Origin: Enoplolaimus lenunculus | Lineage: Eukaryota > Nematoda > Enoplea > Enoplida > Thoracostomopsidae | Assembly: GCA_030248215.1 (NCBI GenBank) | Contig: JASANG010002237.1 | Location: 1-64,000 of the forward strand | Direction of reading: 5' to 3' | DNA: 64,000 nucleotides | In this document: positions 13,559 to 26,164 of the stretch, in pieces | Layout: every line of letters begins with the position of its first letter | How positions within the stretch are numbered: position 1 is the stretch's first letter | Notes under the pieces: model-generated | Seen by the model: the letters and a program-made list of their open reading frames with translations, nothing else | Database searches by the model: none | What the model was told of the DNA's origin: nothing | Position numbers and translations under genes: made by a program

Positions 13559-13732
13559 GTATAGTGCTATACTTGTCGTACGACATCATCTGTCATTCGT
13601 CCGACGCCGTCTGTCATCCGTAAGGCGCCGTCCGTTATTGGCACAGTGCCGTCCGTCATTTTTACGATGTCGCCCGTCTGACGGACGGTGTCGGTCGGCA
13701 TTAAAATAAAATTAAAAAGTATAGCACAACCC
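13559..13732. repeat. GC-rich TIR element with CCGTC motifs, copy 2
   Basis: It lies directly after copy 1, with only a few bases between. The left end 'tagtgctatacttgtcg' and right end 'aagtatagcacaaccc' match, followed by TAA. The core again repeats 'ccgtccgt' and 'gtctgtcatccg'. The near head-to-tail arrangement with copy 1 suggests insertion of one element beside the other. Confidence 0.65.
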
Positions 13733-13735
13733 TAA

Positions 13736-15190
13736 CTGTTAAGGTAATGATGAACATTCAATAATTTAAATTGGTCATGCTACTGCAAACTTTATTAATA
13801 TATAACTTTGCTCAATGTAATCTTTAGAACTGAGGAAATTATTTGATCATATTTCTTAGCGTAAGTCTAAACTTCAGCGTAATAAGCCTATAAACCTAAG
13901 CAAAAGCAGCATAAATCCGAAGCCAATGCAGTTCCTCGGGAAAGTTAGACGCCTCTCTAAATAACATAAGCCACAATTTCACACCGCCTTTTAAATGGTT
14001 TAAAATTTTGTAACCGCCATTCCCAGCTAAACCACGAACGTTTAAGACGCAGCCGGAGGTGAAAACAACCGGAGCCTTTTAAGTCAGCAATTTTTACCGA
14101 AGTCGAAACTGGAGCCGGACGCGATGTAGAGTTAGGTAACAAAATTAACGTGGAATATGTTAATGTTAACAATAATCTGCGACATATTGTTAAAAAATAT
14201 TGTAAAATTTTCTTTTTTCAAAAATTTCCGCAATTAAAGCGTTCAAATTTGTCGTAGTAACAAACAGCTCACTCAAGCGTACAACTTTTAAAAAACACAA
14301 AGTTTCATTGCCATAATTTCTCGAACCTCCGGTAAAAATCCTCCTGAGCCGCAAGCACACGTCGAGTTGTACCCTACCATCCTGTATAATCAGGTTTCTC
14401 GTTTTAACATTTTAATTGGTAAATATAAACTGTAGAAGGACGGTTGAAGCTTAACCATTGCCAATACGCGTCCGTCAAAACGAATTCTGTGCGCTGTATA
14501 ATAGTTAGCCAAAGTTAGCATATGTAAGAAACAGACTTCAGGCTGTTCAGTGCAGTGAAATTGTGCCTAACCACCGGCGATAAATGTTATTAAACAACTT
14601 TGGTAGCGCAACTACTGCCGTATTGCAGTGTCTCATGTAGCGATTATGAATGTAATGTATTAGGTATACATTTTATTGAACAAATAATAATAGAATTAAC
14701 AATTTGAATCGATATTGATTGCTCCAGTATAACATGTAGCTGAATAGAGTATAAAAATACGTAAAGCCCTGTTCAGAAGTGCAAGTATTTGCAGCATAAA
14801 CTTGGACGTGCAACTTGCACGCGCCAGTTTGGTCAGAAAGCAGCTTTGAAGTTCATGCAGATGGAAATTATTTAGTTCTATAAAAACTAATTGTCTCTGC
14901 CAAGCATTTTTTGTCCAACTAGTGATTACCTTTTACGTAAAGGTCTGTGTTCATTTACGTTTACCGTTCCATTATAAAATTTTGGAAAATCTGTTAATGT
15001 TCATAGCATTAAATAACTGTAAATAATTTGTAAAATATTCATTACATTTTTCTATATAGGTATGTTGTTAATGCGCGGTTTGATAGTTTAAAATGACAAA
15101 ATTCATCCAAAATCTTATTATTTCTGCTATGATGATCGCTAATTTTTCTTTCGTTATAAACAAACAAGTCAGGGTACGAGAAGCCGGAAT
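13736..15190. other. Non-coding stretch, nothing recognised
   Basis: A 71-codon minus-strand frame at 13957-14172 has no motif. The rest is AT-rich with no exon-like segment that I could support. Confidence 0.45.
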
Positions 15191-15374
15191 CAGTGCCGGC
15201 TGAAGCGCCCCCAAAACCTCCGAATTGGGGGCCCAGACCCTTGAGGGGCCCACGTTGACAAACGTAAAAAATTTTATTCGCTGACCACGAAGCTATAGAG
15301 TTGTGAAACGTTTTATTTGGGGGCCCCTCGGGCCTGTATGGAGGGGTGCCGCGACTATCGTAACGCCGGCCCTG
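15191..15374. repeat. hAT-like MITE with 8-bp TSD
   Basis: The ends are CAGTGCCGGC (15191-15200) and GCCGGCCCTG (15365-15374), inverted with one mismatch. The flanks read gccggaat on the left (15183-15190) and gccgaaat on the right (15375-15382), an 8-bp duplication with one difference. CAG...CTG ends and an 8-bp TSD are typical of the hAT superfamily. The 184-bp interior is rich in 'gggggcccc' blocks and codes for nothing. Confidence 0.75.
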
Positions 15375-15621
15375 GCCGAAATATGCATAAATTTTCAAAA
15401 TACTCTTTCACTGTACAAATGCAGGTTATTTTTGGAATCAATATATACACTCGAGGTTTACAGAGTTATAATTATGCAAAAATTTGAAGCTAATGAAACA
15501 ACGTTTTATATTTAATACATACATGCTGCTAAGAACAATTTATTCGTGGTATATATCGATAAGCCAAAACTGAGCCTAAATATTTTGAATTTCGCGTCAG
15601 ATTTCGTCTACACTAATATGG

Positions 15622-15627
15622 TTTATT
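15622..15627 (-). promoter_or_regulatory. Possible poly(A) signal of the P450 gene
   Basis: An AATAAA on the minus strand lies about 150 bp beyond the P450 stop codon. A second AATAAA lies at 15539-15544. Either could serve as the cleavage signal; there is no transcript evidence. Confidence 0.35.
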
Positions 15628-15776
15628 GCTGAGAAATGTTTTAAATTAGGTGAAAAGTTTTTAATTAAACATTCCTGACATTTAATGATCTAGATACTGT
15701 CATATGTAGACGTGTTTTTTCAATTCCTCGGAACGCCGATGTGGATGGGCGGCATACACACTTCTTATACAAGGTT

Positions 15777-18700
15777 TTAACTGGTAGTACTTCTCGGATG
15801 CAATGTAATCCTTACATCACTCGCTGGCCTTAGTATCAGTTCAGCTTTAACTCCAAATTCATCATGTCGATGAGATGTAGTTATCGTAAAATGACGCATA
15901 AGCCATGATAAAACCGTTTTTTCTTCCATTAGCGCAAATCGCTGGCCTGAAAATATCATAAGACTTTTCCATAGCGCTAGAATACGAGAATGCATGTAAC
16001 ATGGTGCAAACAGATGGTAAAAATAACGCAAACGGATACTGTTTCAAATTGCGGAAACGGAAAACGAACATCAAATTAGATAAGTTTTAAAAGTTGTTTT
16101 ATTTTTTAGCCAATACAATTCAAAACAAAACAAAAACTACCGGATGCACCCAAATTTGGTAACACTTTGGGGATAAATTTCGTTATTTTAATAAAGTGCA
16201 AATTGACCAATTGCCGCATATCTGTATTGAAAAATGAAATGATCTGTAAGCGCGATTTACGAATATGAGTACAAAAACAACAGAATTTCCAGTATTTCTA
16301 TATCGGCAAGGGTAACGTTTTCGTCGTTTCGGAAGCTCCAAAGATGTTCAAACAAGCGATTGTGTATCAGATGAACATATTCAGTGCGCTAGATCTTTAT
16401 GTTCATTTTTGTAGTTATCCAAAACTTTTCGTTTGGTCCGACAAAGCAACATCAAAACTGCCTACGGCATTGAGAGTGTTAATTGTAATATATAATATAT
16501 ATGTCAAAGAAATTAACATTAAATGTATAAGCAAATAAATTATTAGACAATTATTTTAAAACCCTACTGTTGTACACTTTTCCTCACATTTACGCTTAGG
16601 ATAGACTCAGGTTTAGGTTTATGAAAACTTTACCTATTGCTAAAAACAAGCATTTGCCTAAGCCTTTATGAAGAGAGAAAGTGTACAGGAACCTCTACTT
16701 AAAATCCAACTATCCTCCAAGCTTATGCCCAGGCTGAAGACCAGGTTTAATACGCTTATGAAAAAGTTCACTGATTTTTAAGGATAAGCAGTTGCCTTGC
16801 TTTTTGCATGTGGGACGAAAGTGTACAACAGTCTAAAATCGTCTTATATTATAGCACAAGGCTATTTCAATACCAATACAGTTGCGAAATCCAGCTGAAA
16901 ACGGCACATATGCGTATGGATGTCGGCCAGCGCTATTTTCGGGTAAAAATCGATCAGGATTAAAAATGTCAGGATCAGACCAATGCCGTGGATCACGATG
17001 AGTTGCGTATGGAAATATTAACAAATACACTCCGGCAGGAATATGGTATTTACCTAGAAAAAGTATCATCGAGGTCAATATTAATGGGTTCGAGTGCAGA
17101 GACCGGCGGTCTCGGTTAAAAACCGAGACCGAGACCTTACTACCGAGACCGGCCAAGAAAAGTTTCGGTCTCGGTCAATTTTTGATCATCTCCGAAAAAA
17201 ATTAAAATTTTGCAAATAAGGTATTTCTAATGCCTGTTCCGTATTTTTTGTGTTTTTTATATTGTTTGTGTTTTTCATAGCTTTTTTGTGTTTATTTACA
17301 ATATCTGCTCGTAATTATTGCGTAACTACAAATTTTCACATTTTCACAGAAAAATTTTAATCATCAGTCATCACTTACTTCAACACTTGCTGAATCTTCG
17401 ACTTCTGGTCCCGGTTCCAAACCACCGAGACTCAAGAAAGCGAGACCGAGGCAGAGACCTGCCAAATACAAAGATTTGCCGAGACCTAAACCGTGACTCC
17501 CATTCTTGTTTGAATGAACAATGCAACGTCATAAAAAGAGTAGCAGCTACAGGATTTTCCAATGGGTGAGGATATGCTGTGCGTTTCGAAATTTTACAGT
17601 TTAAATTAAGAGAATTGGGATGATCAAGACTATATCATACAAAAAAATTGCAGAACAGAATCGTGATTGTTCTGTAAAAAGAAAGTTTGCATGCAGATTG
17701 TTGTGCATTCGCTAATTTTGCGCATTGAGCAATGCCGGCTGACTAGTAATTTTTATTTTAGATGGATAACCTTTTCTTCTCCTTGGTTAAATTTTGAATA
17801 ATTCTCTCCTTCCATTATAGTTAGACATCTGATGTAGCGCCTCTTCCCCAATTGATTACTTGCACAATCTCTCCCCACAAATTTTTCAAGCTTTTCAGTT
17901 GTCTTTAGTACCGATTGATATGTTGCTACCAGTTTCAAACATATTGGGTAAAAGTCTGCTTCAGCCACGCATAGTATTTATTGCCTATATATTCATTTCA
18001 CTAATCCAGCGACATGAGATTCTGTAAGTACAGGTTCAAAGATTCCCGCTCGCAACCCAATTAAATATAACAAAATTTGACATCACAAGTAGCTCAAAAT
18101 TGAAACGTTTAGTGTGTTTCTTCGAAAAATTTCTTCTTGTACAATTTGCTTCATACTTCAATTTCAATCATGAAGAATTGTTCCCCCAAATCCAATCAAA
18201 GAAACATCCATCCCTCCCCAACGCGTACTGGGGTAGAAATTGTACATGGAAATAACAACAACCTCATATGCACTCTGCAACCGCAGTTCTGATATTACTG
18301 CATTACTTAGTTGAATGCAAAAAAGTACGGAACATAATAGCCTTCCATACCGCAACTAAAATGTATCAATATAGAGATGCAGTAGCATATTGTTCGAGAA
18401 TCGGTCAGTATATCGTAGTCGAATGTTCTGGAGATACGAGAAGAAAAAGGGCATTCAACGGAGTTTTAAATACGTTTTCGTTGGTACTTGCCAGAGTTAA
18501 AAAAATTTCTCACTTGTCAGTCACTGCTTAGAAAAAGCAACTTTTACACGCGGTTGAATCCTTCCAAAATAAAGGTCCAAACTATGCCGTCGCTGCCAGC
18601 CACGTCAGACTTTTAATATGTCCAATAACTCACCAATCGTCATCGGTTCGTCACAAGTGCGAGAAATCATTGGCACACTTGGATACATTCTTAATGCTTC

Positions 18701-21700
18701 TTTAATAGCGCATTCAAGATACACTAGCGCTTTTAAATCTTCTTCCGTCACCTAAAACAAATAACAACTCAGCAGAATTATTTGTTGGCTAAATACAGAC
18801 AGACGCGACTATAGTCATCAGGTCCGGAGCAGAAAGTTTTATATCGAAGCCTAAGATAAAAGCTTAATGCGGTTCAGATTTAGGTTTTTTGCACCAACTA
18901 AAAATACTCAAATTCAATGTAGGCCCTACGTTTTAAAAATGTTCGGTCAATAAGACGACCGGTTACGATAAACCCAAACCAAAAATTCTTTACAAGTAAA
19001 AACGAATACAAATATTGTTAAGAGCAATATTGAGCTTTAAACTGATCCATTCCACATTTATTTGTTGTTATAAACTGCAAACTAGCGGCACTTTGTTCAT
19101 ATTTTTTGTCACAACTATGGCTTTTAGCTTGAACCGATGATCAGCGACGCTCATATAGTATTTAGCAATACAAAAATTTTTCAAAATCCAAAAATTTTAT
19201 AGCATACTGTAGTCTTGGAAAACTGAGTAAAATAAATTGTGACTCAAATTACTGTTTACGGTGCCACTGTAGCATACTTGAATTGTTTTTATTAAAAATT
19301 AAAACAACAGTTCAGCCTATTTTCAATCATTCCTTCTTCTTTTAAATTTTTATCTCTTTGTAAAGCATTCAAATTTTCTCAGACAGAATTTTATTTTCAA
19401 TCATTACACCTTGTAACGAAACTAGCTCGTATCTATTGAGAGTCTTGGATATTTGTTCGAATGCAGAAAAAAATGATTTGCCTAACAAACTTACATGTCG
19501 CTCCAAATCTCCTCCGAATACACTATCGATTTCGGAATGAATCTTTGTTTGGATATCCGGATAGCATCCGAGCAGTAATAGAAACCAAAGCATACCAGCT
19601 GATGTTGTGTCATGGCCCTAAAATGTCAAACTAGTCAGCCAAGGTACCATAAACGGCGGTTCACAGGAATCAAGCTACCGCATCAACCTCCGAACACACA
19701 TGAAACCTTTAGTTGTTACTTGAAAAACAAATTTCCAATTGTGGGTCATTCTGCGGTAGAGATTTAAATGGGTAAAGATTCACAGCTAAACTGAGTTTAA
19801 GCGAGGAAATTTACTTTTCATCCTCGGACGTACCCGCACAAAAATTACTTTACCTGCGACCCGGTTTGATTTTACCCACACATATTTTTTCTTCCGTGTT
19901 CGTCAACAGTTTTTTATTTTGAAAAGGTTAATCTTAGAGACTTATTTACTGAGAACTTCGGATTTAGTTTGGAACTTTAATCAATTCATTCCAACAAATT
20001 TTTGTAAATTTTTATACCAAATACCACCAACTTTAATACTAAAGTGTTTGACAGCCAGCTGACAACAGTTACGCAAATCATTAAACTCTGACAGCACACA
20101 GCACGCTTCAAACCTTTACCTCGAACAAAAACGTATTGACCTCTTCTTGAATTCCAGCTTCATCAATTTGGCCGTTTCGTTCCATTTCAAGCAACAGATC
20201 AAGAAACGCCTTTCTTTTTCCCTTTTGAATATCATGGTGTCCTCGTAAATCGTTCAAAATGTCGGCGTTGGTAGTACCGTCAGCGCTCTCGCCAGCCTTA
20301 CCTGGCATCCCAGTACGAACGGAATCACCTGATCTAACATCACCGTTTGAACAATTTACCGTCGAACTTGATTCAATCCAAGGACATGACGACATTTCGG
20401 AGCAACTATGCTGGTTAGTTTGTTTCAGTTGTTGTTGATGTTGTAGCGCATTCCAATACTGACGCCTCTCTTTGATGACGCGATTTGTGAATCCGTGCAA
20501 CACATCAAGACATTTTTGTTGACGTTTACCATCGCCAAATACTGCAAATACCGCGTCGAACCACATCCACGGTTTCTTCTGACGACAATGTATTATTGTA
20601 TTTAGGCTTAAATACCAAATACCCAATACCGCCTGGTACAAATTAAACCCATAATCATTGGACGTTGCCAGAGATTCCATTTCAGAAACATAAAACATTA
20701 TGTATCCTATTTTTGCGAGCGAGCCTAGCGAACAAGAGAAAACTTTTTAGCTCTATAATCCAGACGGTCATTCTAAAGACTGTTTAAAGTACTTTTTCTT
20801 ACTTCTCCAAACCTCTTGAGAAGAAAAACCCATCCGTCTGTATATATTTATGCTTTGCAACGCTTTTGAAATTTGTTGCGTTACATAAAACATAAAAAGA
20901 ACGAGCGCAACCGCAGGTAAAAATACCACAATTGGATATCAACAAATTTTGACCAAGCAAGCCATAGACCTACGGTTAATGTGCTTTTCGTTGATTTTTT
21001 TCTAAAAACGACTTATTTACTTTAAATTACCGAGTTTTACAGATGGTGGAATAATGTGATATCGGAGTGAATCTAAGCTTTTAATATCAAAAATTTGTTC
21101 ACAGTTAATTTACATATTTCTCACTTACTCATACACTGCTTTGACATATTCGGACTTCTTTTCATACTGAGCGTTGCAGTGTTTTCCCATTGCTGTTTCT
21201 AAAACAAGAAACATTGAAGTTTAATACAAATTAAAAAATGGTGAAAATATTAAAGTTCTTCGTAGTAAAAATTTTCAAAATCGAACCATTTTTTTGTGCA
21301 AGACTCCTAGTATATGTTTGCTCGACTTGATGCAGCCGTAGCTGATGTTGCGGTTTAACTAACTAAACGGTTCGCTTCATAGATATCTTACGGAGGCATC
21401 GTATCCTCGATTTCGGCAAGAGACGTTTGCGCTCTGTAAAAATTTCATAGCAAGCTTATTGTGGTATCAGCTGGAAAAGTTTCTAAAAGCATTACAGCAA
21501 AAATCGCAAAGGGGAGCCTTTGACCTGGCAATAAACCGCCTGACCAGACCCGCAGCCAGCTCGCCTTGCTAGGGGGGCTAAAAAATTTTCAGGAGGAGCA
21601 TTGAAAGGTTTTCAATGAGTTACAAGCAAGGTGGAAAACTTTCTAGGATGGCCGACATTTTTCCAGCGGGGGTTGCCCCCTACCCTGAAACCCCCCTTGG

Positions 21701-23627
21701 CTACGGGCCCGCGCCTGAGTACAATTTTCGTTGGTTGCCTGTTCTGTTGACACATGCGTTGGTTTACATTGATACGTCTTAGAAATACCGAAAAAGTTGC
21801 GGGCAAATACCAGTGTCTTTACATATTACACCTACCACAAATTATATCCAAAGCGCAACGACTGATGTAACTTTGAATTTGCATCGGACCATCCGCATAA
21901 TCGGTTTTCAATATACCAATTAATATTTTGGCTTGTTCGTTAAAAACCGGAATAAAATCCTTCAATATGTCGTAGTGGAAAGTTGGCGTTAGCAGCTTTC
22001 GTCGCGGTCGCCATTGTTTCGGATAGCTGGCAACAAAAAATGATACAGATTAAGCTATTTTGTGTGCTTCAATAGTCTACGGATTCGTAGTCAGAAGTGT
22101 TCAGGGGTAAGCCCGACAGAAACAATTTGGGTTTAGTAGAAAAGTTTCAACCTCAATGTAAGGCATGTGAAATTCTTGCATGCCGCTGCTAAGACTTTTT
22201 CCATATGTCGCCTCGCCAACTATTTGGTGGTATGCTTACAACACAGGACTCTGTCGGCCCCGTAAACAGCCGACCCTGAAATTTGGACTCATATAAAAAG
22301 TATTTGCCCCCCTGCCGTACACGCTTAAGCTCTGCTTGAAAATCATGTCAAATTCTCCCATGCCTCTCTCAAAACATTTTTTGACCAATCCCCTAGCAAG
22401 TCGTGCTGGCTACGGTCTTAATACTCTAACTGGTCTTGTGAAAGTTGTTTTTTGTGAAAAGTTTCGTTAAGATAGAATATAATGGATGTAATCTCTGCAA
22501 TTGAGTACGAAATTAAAGTTTTACTACAATACCCCCAAACGTATTTATACCTTGTTAGTAGCCCTAGGCCAAGCCATGGATGTAATGTTCGATAAATTGC
22601 TTCTCCTTTGGTGATACATTTGTTGCTCGATAAAGCGTCTTCGACAACATCAGCACCGAACAACACAACGATTGGCACTGGTCCAATCCAACATTTTGTA
22701 AGTCTTTCTTGAGTGACGCTATACGTTGCGTGAGATACACCGCAAAGTGAGTCAAAAAACACTTAAATAAAACAACCCAGTTTCCAAAACATAATTCTTA
22801 AAATTTTAAAGTAGACGTCATAAACTATGGTGTTATTAGTGGGCTCGTGATAGTCTGTGGATGGGAGTGTAGATGCATCATGTCCTACTGCTGTGTTTTC
22901 TAAATATTTATTCAAATAGTTATGTATAAAAGTGAAAAAAGTTCAATAATTCGACAGGCCCCTAACCAGCGCACCTTGGTAAAGAGGAGGGCTAAAAATT
23001 TTCACTTAAGGAAGTTTTTGCACTTTTTTAAATTTTTGGAAACTCAGTTTTTTTTGAAAAAACAATCCTAAAGCAGGCGATAAATTATTTAACAGATTCT
23101 ACAGTGAGCTTGATTCTCAGCAGTTAATAACACCATGTAACGGATTTTTGATTTGTGACCTACGGTAGCCAAATTATTTGAAACGAACGCAGGAGCCACA
23201 AAACTTAAGTCCGCGCTACGCTACAGTACATTCGAGTTACATTTTGTTGGATTTTGTACACCTTTCCACAGGAAGTAAAGCCTATTAAGTAAACCTTAGC
23301 ATGAGTACACATTTGTAGAAATCTGAAAATTTCGAAAAGTGAGAGGACAAGTGATGGGCGAAAGATTGTCGAGTCGAACATATTTCGGATTACTAGCGGC
23401 GGGTCGAACGAACTATCGGGCAACGAATTGTCGTGATTGCGATACCAATGCAAACACGTACCTGTTGACTCTAACATCAAATGATGAAAAGCGTTACCAA
23501 TGACAGGCCATGCTCGAGGCCCTGGTAAAACTTTCATTGCACGCCAGAGTCGATAATAACGCAAAGTATAATGTGCGATTATTGCAGATAAAACAGAAAA
23601 TGCAACCACAAGCCCGATCGCAGCCAT
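15777..23627 (-). CDS. Cytochrome P450, CYP4-type clan
   Basis: A microsomal haem monooxygenase; CYP4 enzymes typically omega-hydroxylate fatty acids and eicosanoids using P450 reductase. Nine minus-strand exons: 23627-23462, 22761-22551, 22026-21836, 21198-21129, 20606-20120, 19617-19495, 18751-18634, 17053-16874 and 15946-15777. All borders are GT/AG and phases match, giving 571 aa. In order: an N-terminal membrane anchor (about residues 3-24), the proline hinge [14 protein letters not shown] (33-46), helix-C-type [15 protein letters not shown]-helix GHDTTSAG (376-383), K-helix KEALR with ExxR E434/R437, the aromatic region FNPDRFLPE, the haem loop [11 protein letters not shown] with C514, then [12 protein letters not shown]. 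The CYP4 family is usually about 510 aa; the excess is a Gln/Ser/Gly-rich insert of roughly 55 aa in exon 5, before [11 protein letters not shown]. No stop or missing catalytic residue is seen, so it looks functional. Introns 3 and 7 carry repeats. The substrate cannot be told. Confidence 0.93.
17097..17495. repeat. GGTCTCGG-rich repeat in P450 intron 7
   Basis: About ten copies of 'gagacc' or 'ggtctcgg' in both orientations cluster at the two ends (17100-17180 and 17400-17500) around an AT-rich middle. The left end starts 'cagagaccggcggtctcgg'. It looks like a TIR element with subterminal repeats, possibly hAT-like because of the CAG start, but no target duplication was read. It ends only about 45 bp before the exon 8 acceptor. 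Confidence 0.5.
21545..21711. repeat. hAT-like MITE (CAGGCCCGTAGCC family), P450 intron 3
   Basis: The left end is 'cagacccgcagccagc' and the right end 'ttggctacgggcccg'. The flanks cgcctgac (21537-21544) and cgcctgag (21712-21719) form an 8-bp duplication with one mismatch. The interior has the family's 'gctaggggggc', 'tcaatgagttacaag' and 'gaaaactttctagg' phrases, shared with 45437-45599 and 60880-61038. It is non-coding. Confidence 0.7.
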
Positions 23628-23688
23628 AATGCACGCAATTAAATTAAAGTTATTTAATGATAGATATTTTAAGTTTGCAAAATGTTGC

Positions 23689-24036
23689 TACTCTCTAAAA
23701 ACTTAAACTTAAATTATAGCTTAACTAAACTTGAATATTAGTTTAAGTAGAACTTAAATGGCTGGACGGACTAACTAAACTAAAATTTTAAGTTTTACTT
23801 AAACTAACGTGTTTTTAAGTTTAACACGAGTTTAAGTAAACTTATTTTTAGTTTAAGTAACAAGTGCAGCCGTATATCTAAGAGTTCATTAAGTTTAGCT
23901 TAAGCTGAAAATAAATAAGCTTTTAAATGAGTTTAAGCATAAGCCTACCAGTTAGTTTTGTTAATCTAGAAAGTTAGTTTAATACTGGTGGATTAGCTTA
24001 AGCTTAAATCAAGTTAGTTTAAGCTTTTAGAGAGTA
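23689..24036. repeat. TIR element with TTAAACTTAAG core, just 5' of P450
   Basis: TACTCTCTAAAA at 23689-23700 is mirrored by TTTTAGAGAGTA at 24025-24036. Similarity continues inward through 'acttaaac' and 'gtttaagc' blocks. The interior is made almost entirely of permuted 'agtttaag' and 'aacttaaa' motifs. It begins only about 62 bp upstream of the P450 start codon, so it may contribute to, or have displaced, that promoter. Confidence 0.65.
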
Positions 24037-25759
24037 CGTACGTGAAGTATAAAGGTTAAAATCAATAAAATTAAATCATGTTTAAAATATTAGCAATTAA
24101 TAAATACTGGCTGGGTTTCTGAAATCTTACCTAAGTATTTACTTAAGTTATATGATTACTAACTGGTGATAGTCGCTATATACGTTTGGGAATGCGGTTC
24201 TGATTCAAATGCTTTGTAATATTTTTTATATATATAGAGATTTCGACAATCCTTAGTTGAAAAGTTTAATATTTAAGACTAATATATACCTTTGTGCATT
24301 TTTTCAACTTTTTTAATTTTCATTCATAAAAGAAACTGGTCAAGTCCATTGATCTAAAAGTGACGCACACCGAAAAATAAACGCAAACATTCATGATTTG
24401 CCTGGTGTTTTCCCGGTGGCGAATTACATTTGAAGCTTTAAAATGCGAAACGCTAAAAAATGTCTACTGTTACGTTTCTAAAATTTGTACTTAATTTGAT
24501 TTTACATTTAATATTTTTTAAAAAAAGTCCAGCTGAACGCCTACTGCGATCGTAATTGCGCGTAACTTCTGAGAAAATACATTGCTTGACTCGTGTGTTT
24601 GCAAGACAACCAATGTTTTAGTTTGTATTTTCAAAACGCTAAATGTAAATAATAATGTAAAAAAACAATCCAAAAATTTAAGCCGAACGTCGCGAACAGT
24701 CGTATTAGCCCACGTTACTTTAAAGGGCGTCCAGGTTTCTGGTGGGTCTACAGCTTAGGCTTAGGCTTAGGCTTAGTCTTAGGAACTCATTTTTGCTTAG
24801 GCTTAGGAATACGCTTAATCTACTGTTACGCCCCTAAAAGTAACATTGGCCGTCGTACGAATAGCGTTGTGGTAATTTGTACGAAGAGATTTACATTGGG
24901 TCGTAAAATTTCTTATCGCAACCTGAATACCAGCAGACAAGTTAGACTAGAATTTTGAAATTAGAACGGAATGCAAGTCGTCAGTGTAGCTCGGATTTTG
25001 GTTTTGTGTAGTTAAACACGTTTTATATGGTGTATACAAGGAGAGAGATAGGCAGGATATTTCTGTTATTAAAATTTTAAACCGGTTTCCAAAAATAATA
25101 AAAAATTATATTTTAGGTTTTATTTCAAATAATTTTGTCAAAAATAATTCAACGAAAAATTTTCTTTCAGTCTGGACTTCTATGAAAAGAGTAATTAGTG
25201 CGCTGTTTTGGAAACAATAGAAACACTTGTAACCAACCCATTGCATTTTGAAGGCTAACAAATTTTTTTCCACTCCCTACACTTGCTCGCAAAAACTTCA
25301 GAAACTAAAGTTATTTTCTACAAAAATACAATCCTGATTACGCTTCCGTCGGTAATTACAATATTTACAAGCAATGCCGAAATAAGTCTTAAATTATATT
25401 AAACTCACTGAACACCAAATCATAAATTGTACCCATCCAATCTGAGAGAATGCCAAAACGACACACATGTTATTGTTAAACAATTATTGTACGTTTACAC
25501 TATATGTATTCAGAGCCGGAGCAACCGCCCCGCCACCACATCCACTCAGGAAGCTCCGTTACAAACCGGATCTCTACCTAATCAGTATAAACAAAAACCG
25601 CCATAGTTTTAAAATGCGTGTAACTTCTACACTATTCTTCACTTCCAGTACTGTCATAGTTCATTTTTAATGTCTTCAGAAGTTTGATAACATCATAAAC
25701 ATCAGTTTCTAAATGTCGAAACATATTCATGTCCGCTACACTTGATTGCCACCTCTTTT
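24037..25759. other. Non-coding stretch upstream of the P450 gene
   Basis: No gene is recognised. Besides the TTAGGC-core fragment at 24741-24836, a CAGAGCCGGAGC at about 25511 resembles a hAT-like end without a partner. Confidence 0.45.
24741..24836 (-). repeat. TTAGGC-core element, partial
   Basis: This carries runs of 'gcttaggcttaggcttag' at 24753-24778, then 'tttttgcttaggcttaggaa', 'tacgcttaatctactgtta' and 'cgccc'. The order matches the interior of the minus-orientation copies of the family defined at 29107-29321, but the outer TIRs are degraded. Confidence 0.5.
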
Positions 25760-26164
25760 AATGTCCCCATTTTGGGTCCGAATCAATAGGAGTCCGTATC
25801 CCTAATTACAGTCCGTAAGCGGATAGAGTCCCTAAACCCTAATTAGAGTCCATAAATGTCAATTATCCCTAATTGTTGCGCATAAATGACTCCAGGAGCA
25901 ATTAATTTGAGTTCAAAACTTTAAAGCGTAGTTAAATTTTGAAAGTACATTCCTAAGTATATCCTTGAATTATTTCTCAAGCTATTGACACAAGACAAAT
26001 AAACGTTTAATTCTACGGATAATTGTAGTACCGGATATATCAGTAACGAAGGGCGGCGGAGCTTTGGGTTAAAAATAAATAATCCGTAACCGAATAACAA
26101 GAGGGGGTGCCCTCTGGAGAGTCCAAATAAATATCAGTCCCCATCTTATTCCTGTCAATACAGT
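25760..26164. repeat. TACTGTA-family element, nearly full length
   Basis: It contains every internal block of the family: 'gtccccattttgggtccg', 'cgtatccctaattacagtcc', 'gcataaatgactccagg', 'ttgaaagtacattcctaag', 'taccggatatatcagtaacg', 'aataaataatccgtaaccga' and a right end '...tgtcaatacagta'. The left TIR is missing. It is non-coding; a frame of 62 codons inside it is fortuitous. Confidence 0.65.

Noticed and set aside
17753-17968. 71-codon minus-strand frame starting [13 protein letters not shown] in P450 intron 7
   Set aside because: The composition looks somewhat protein-like and an AATAAA overlaps its end, but no family is recognised and no splice partners were found.
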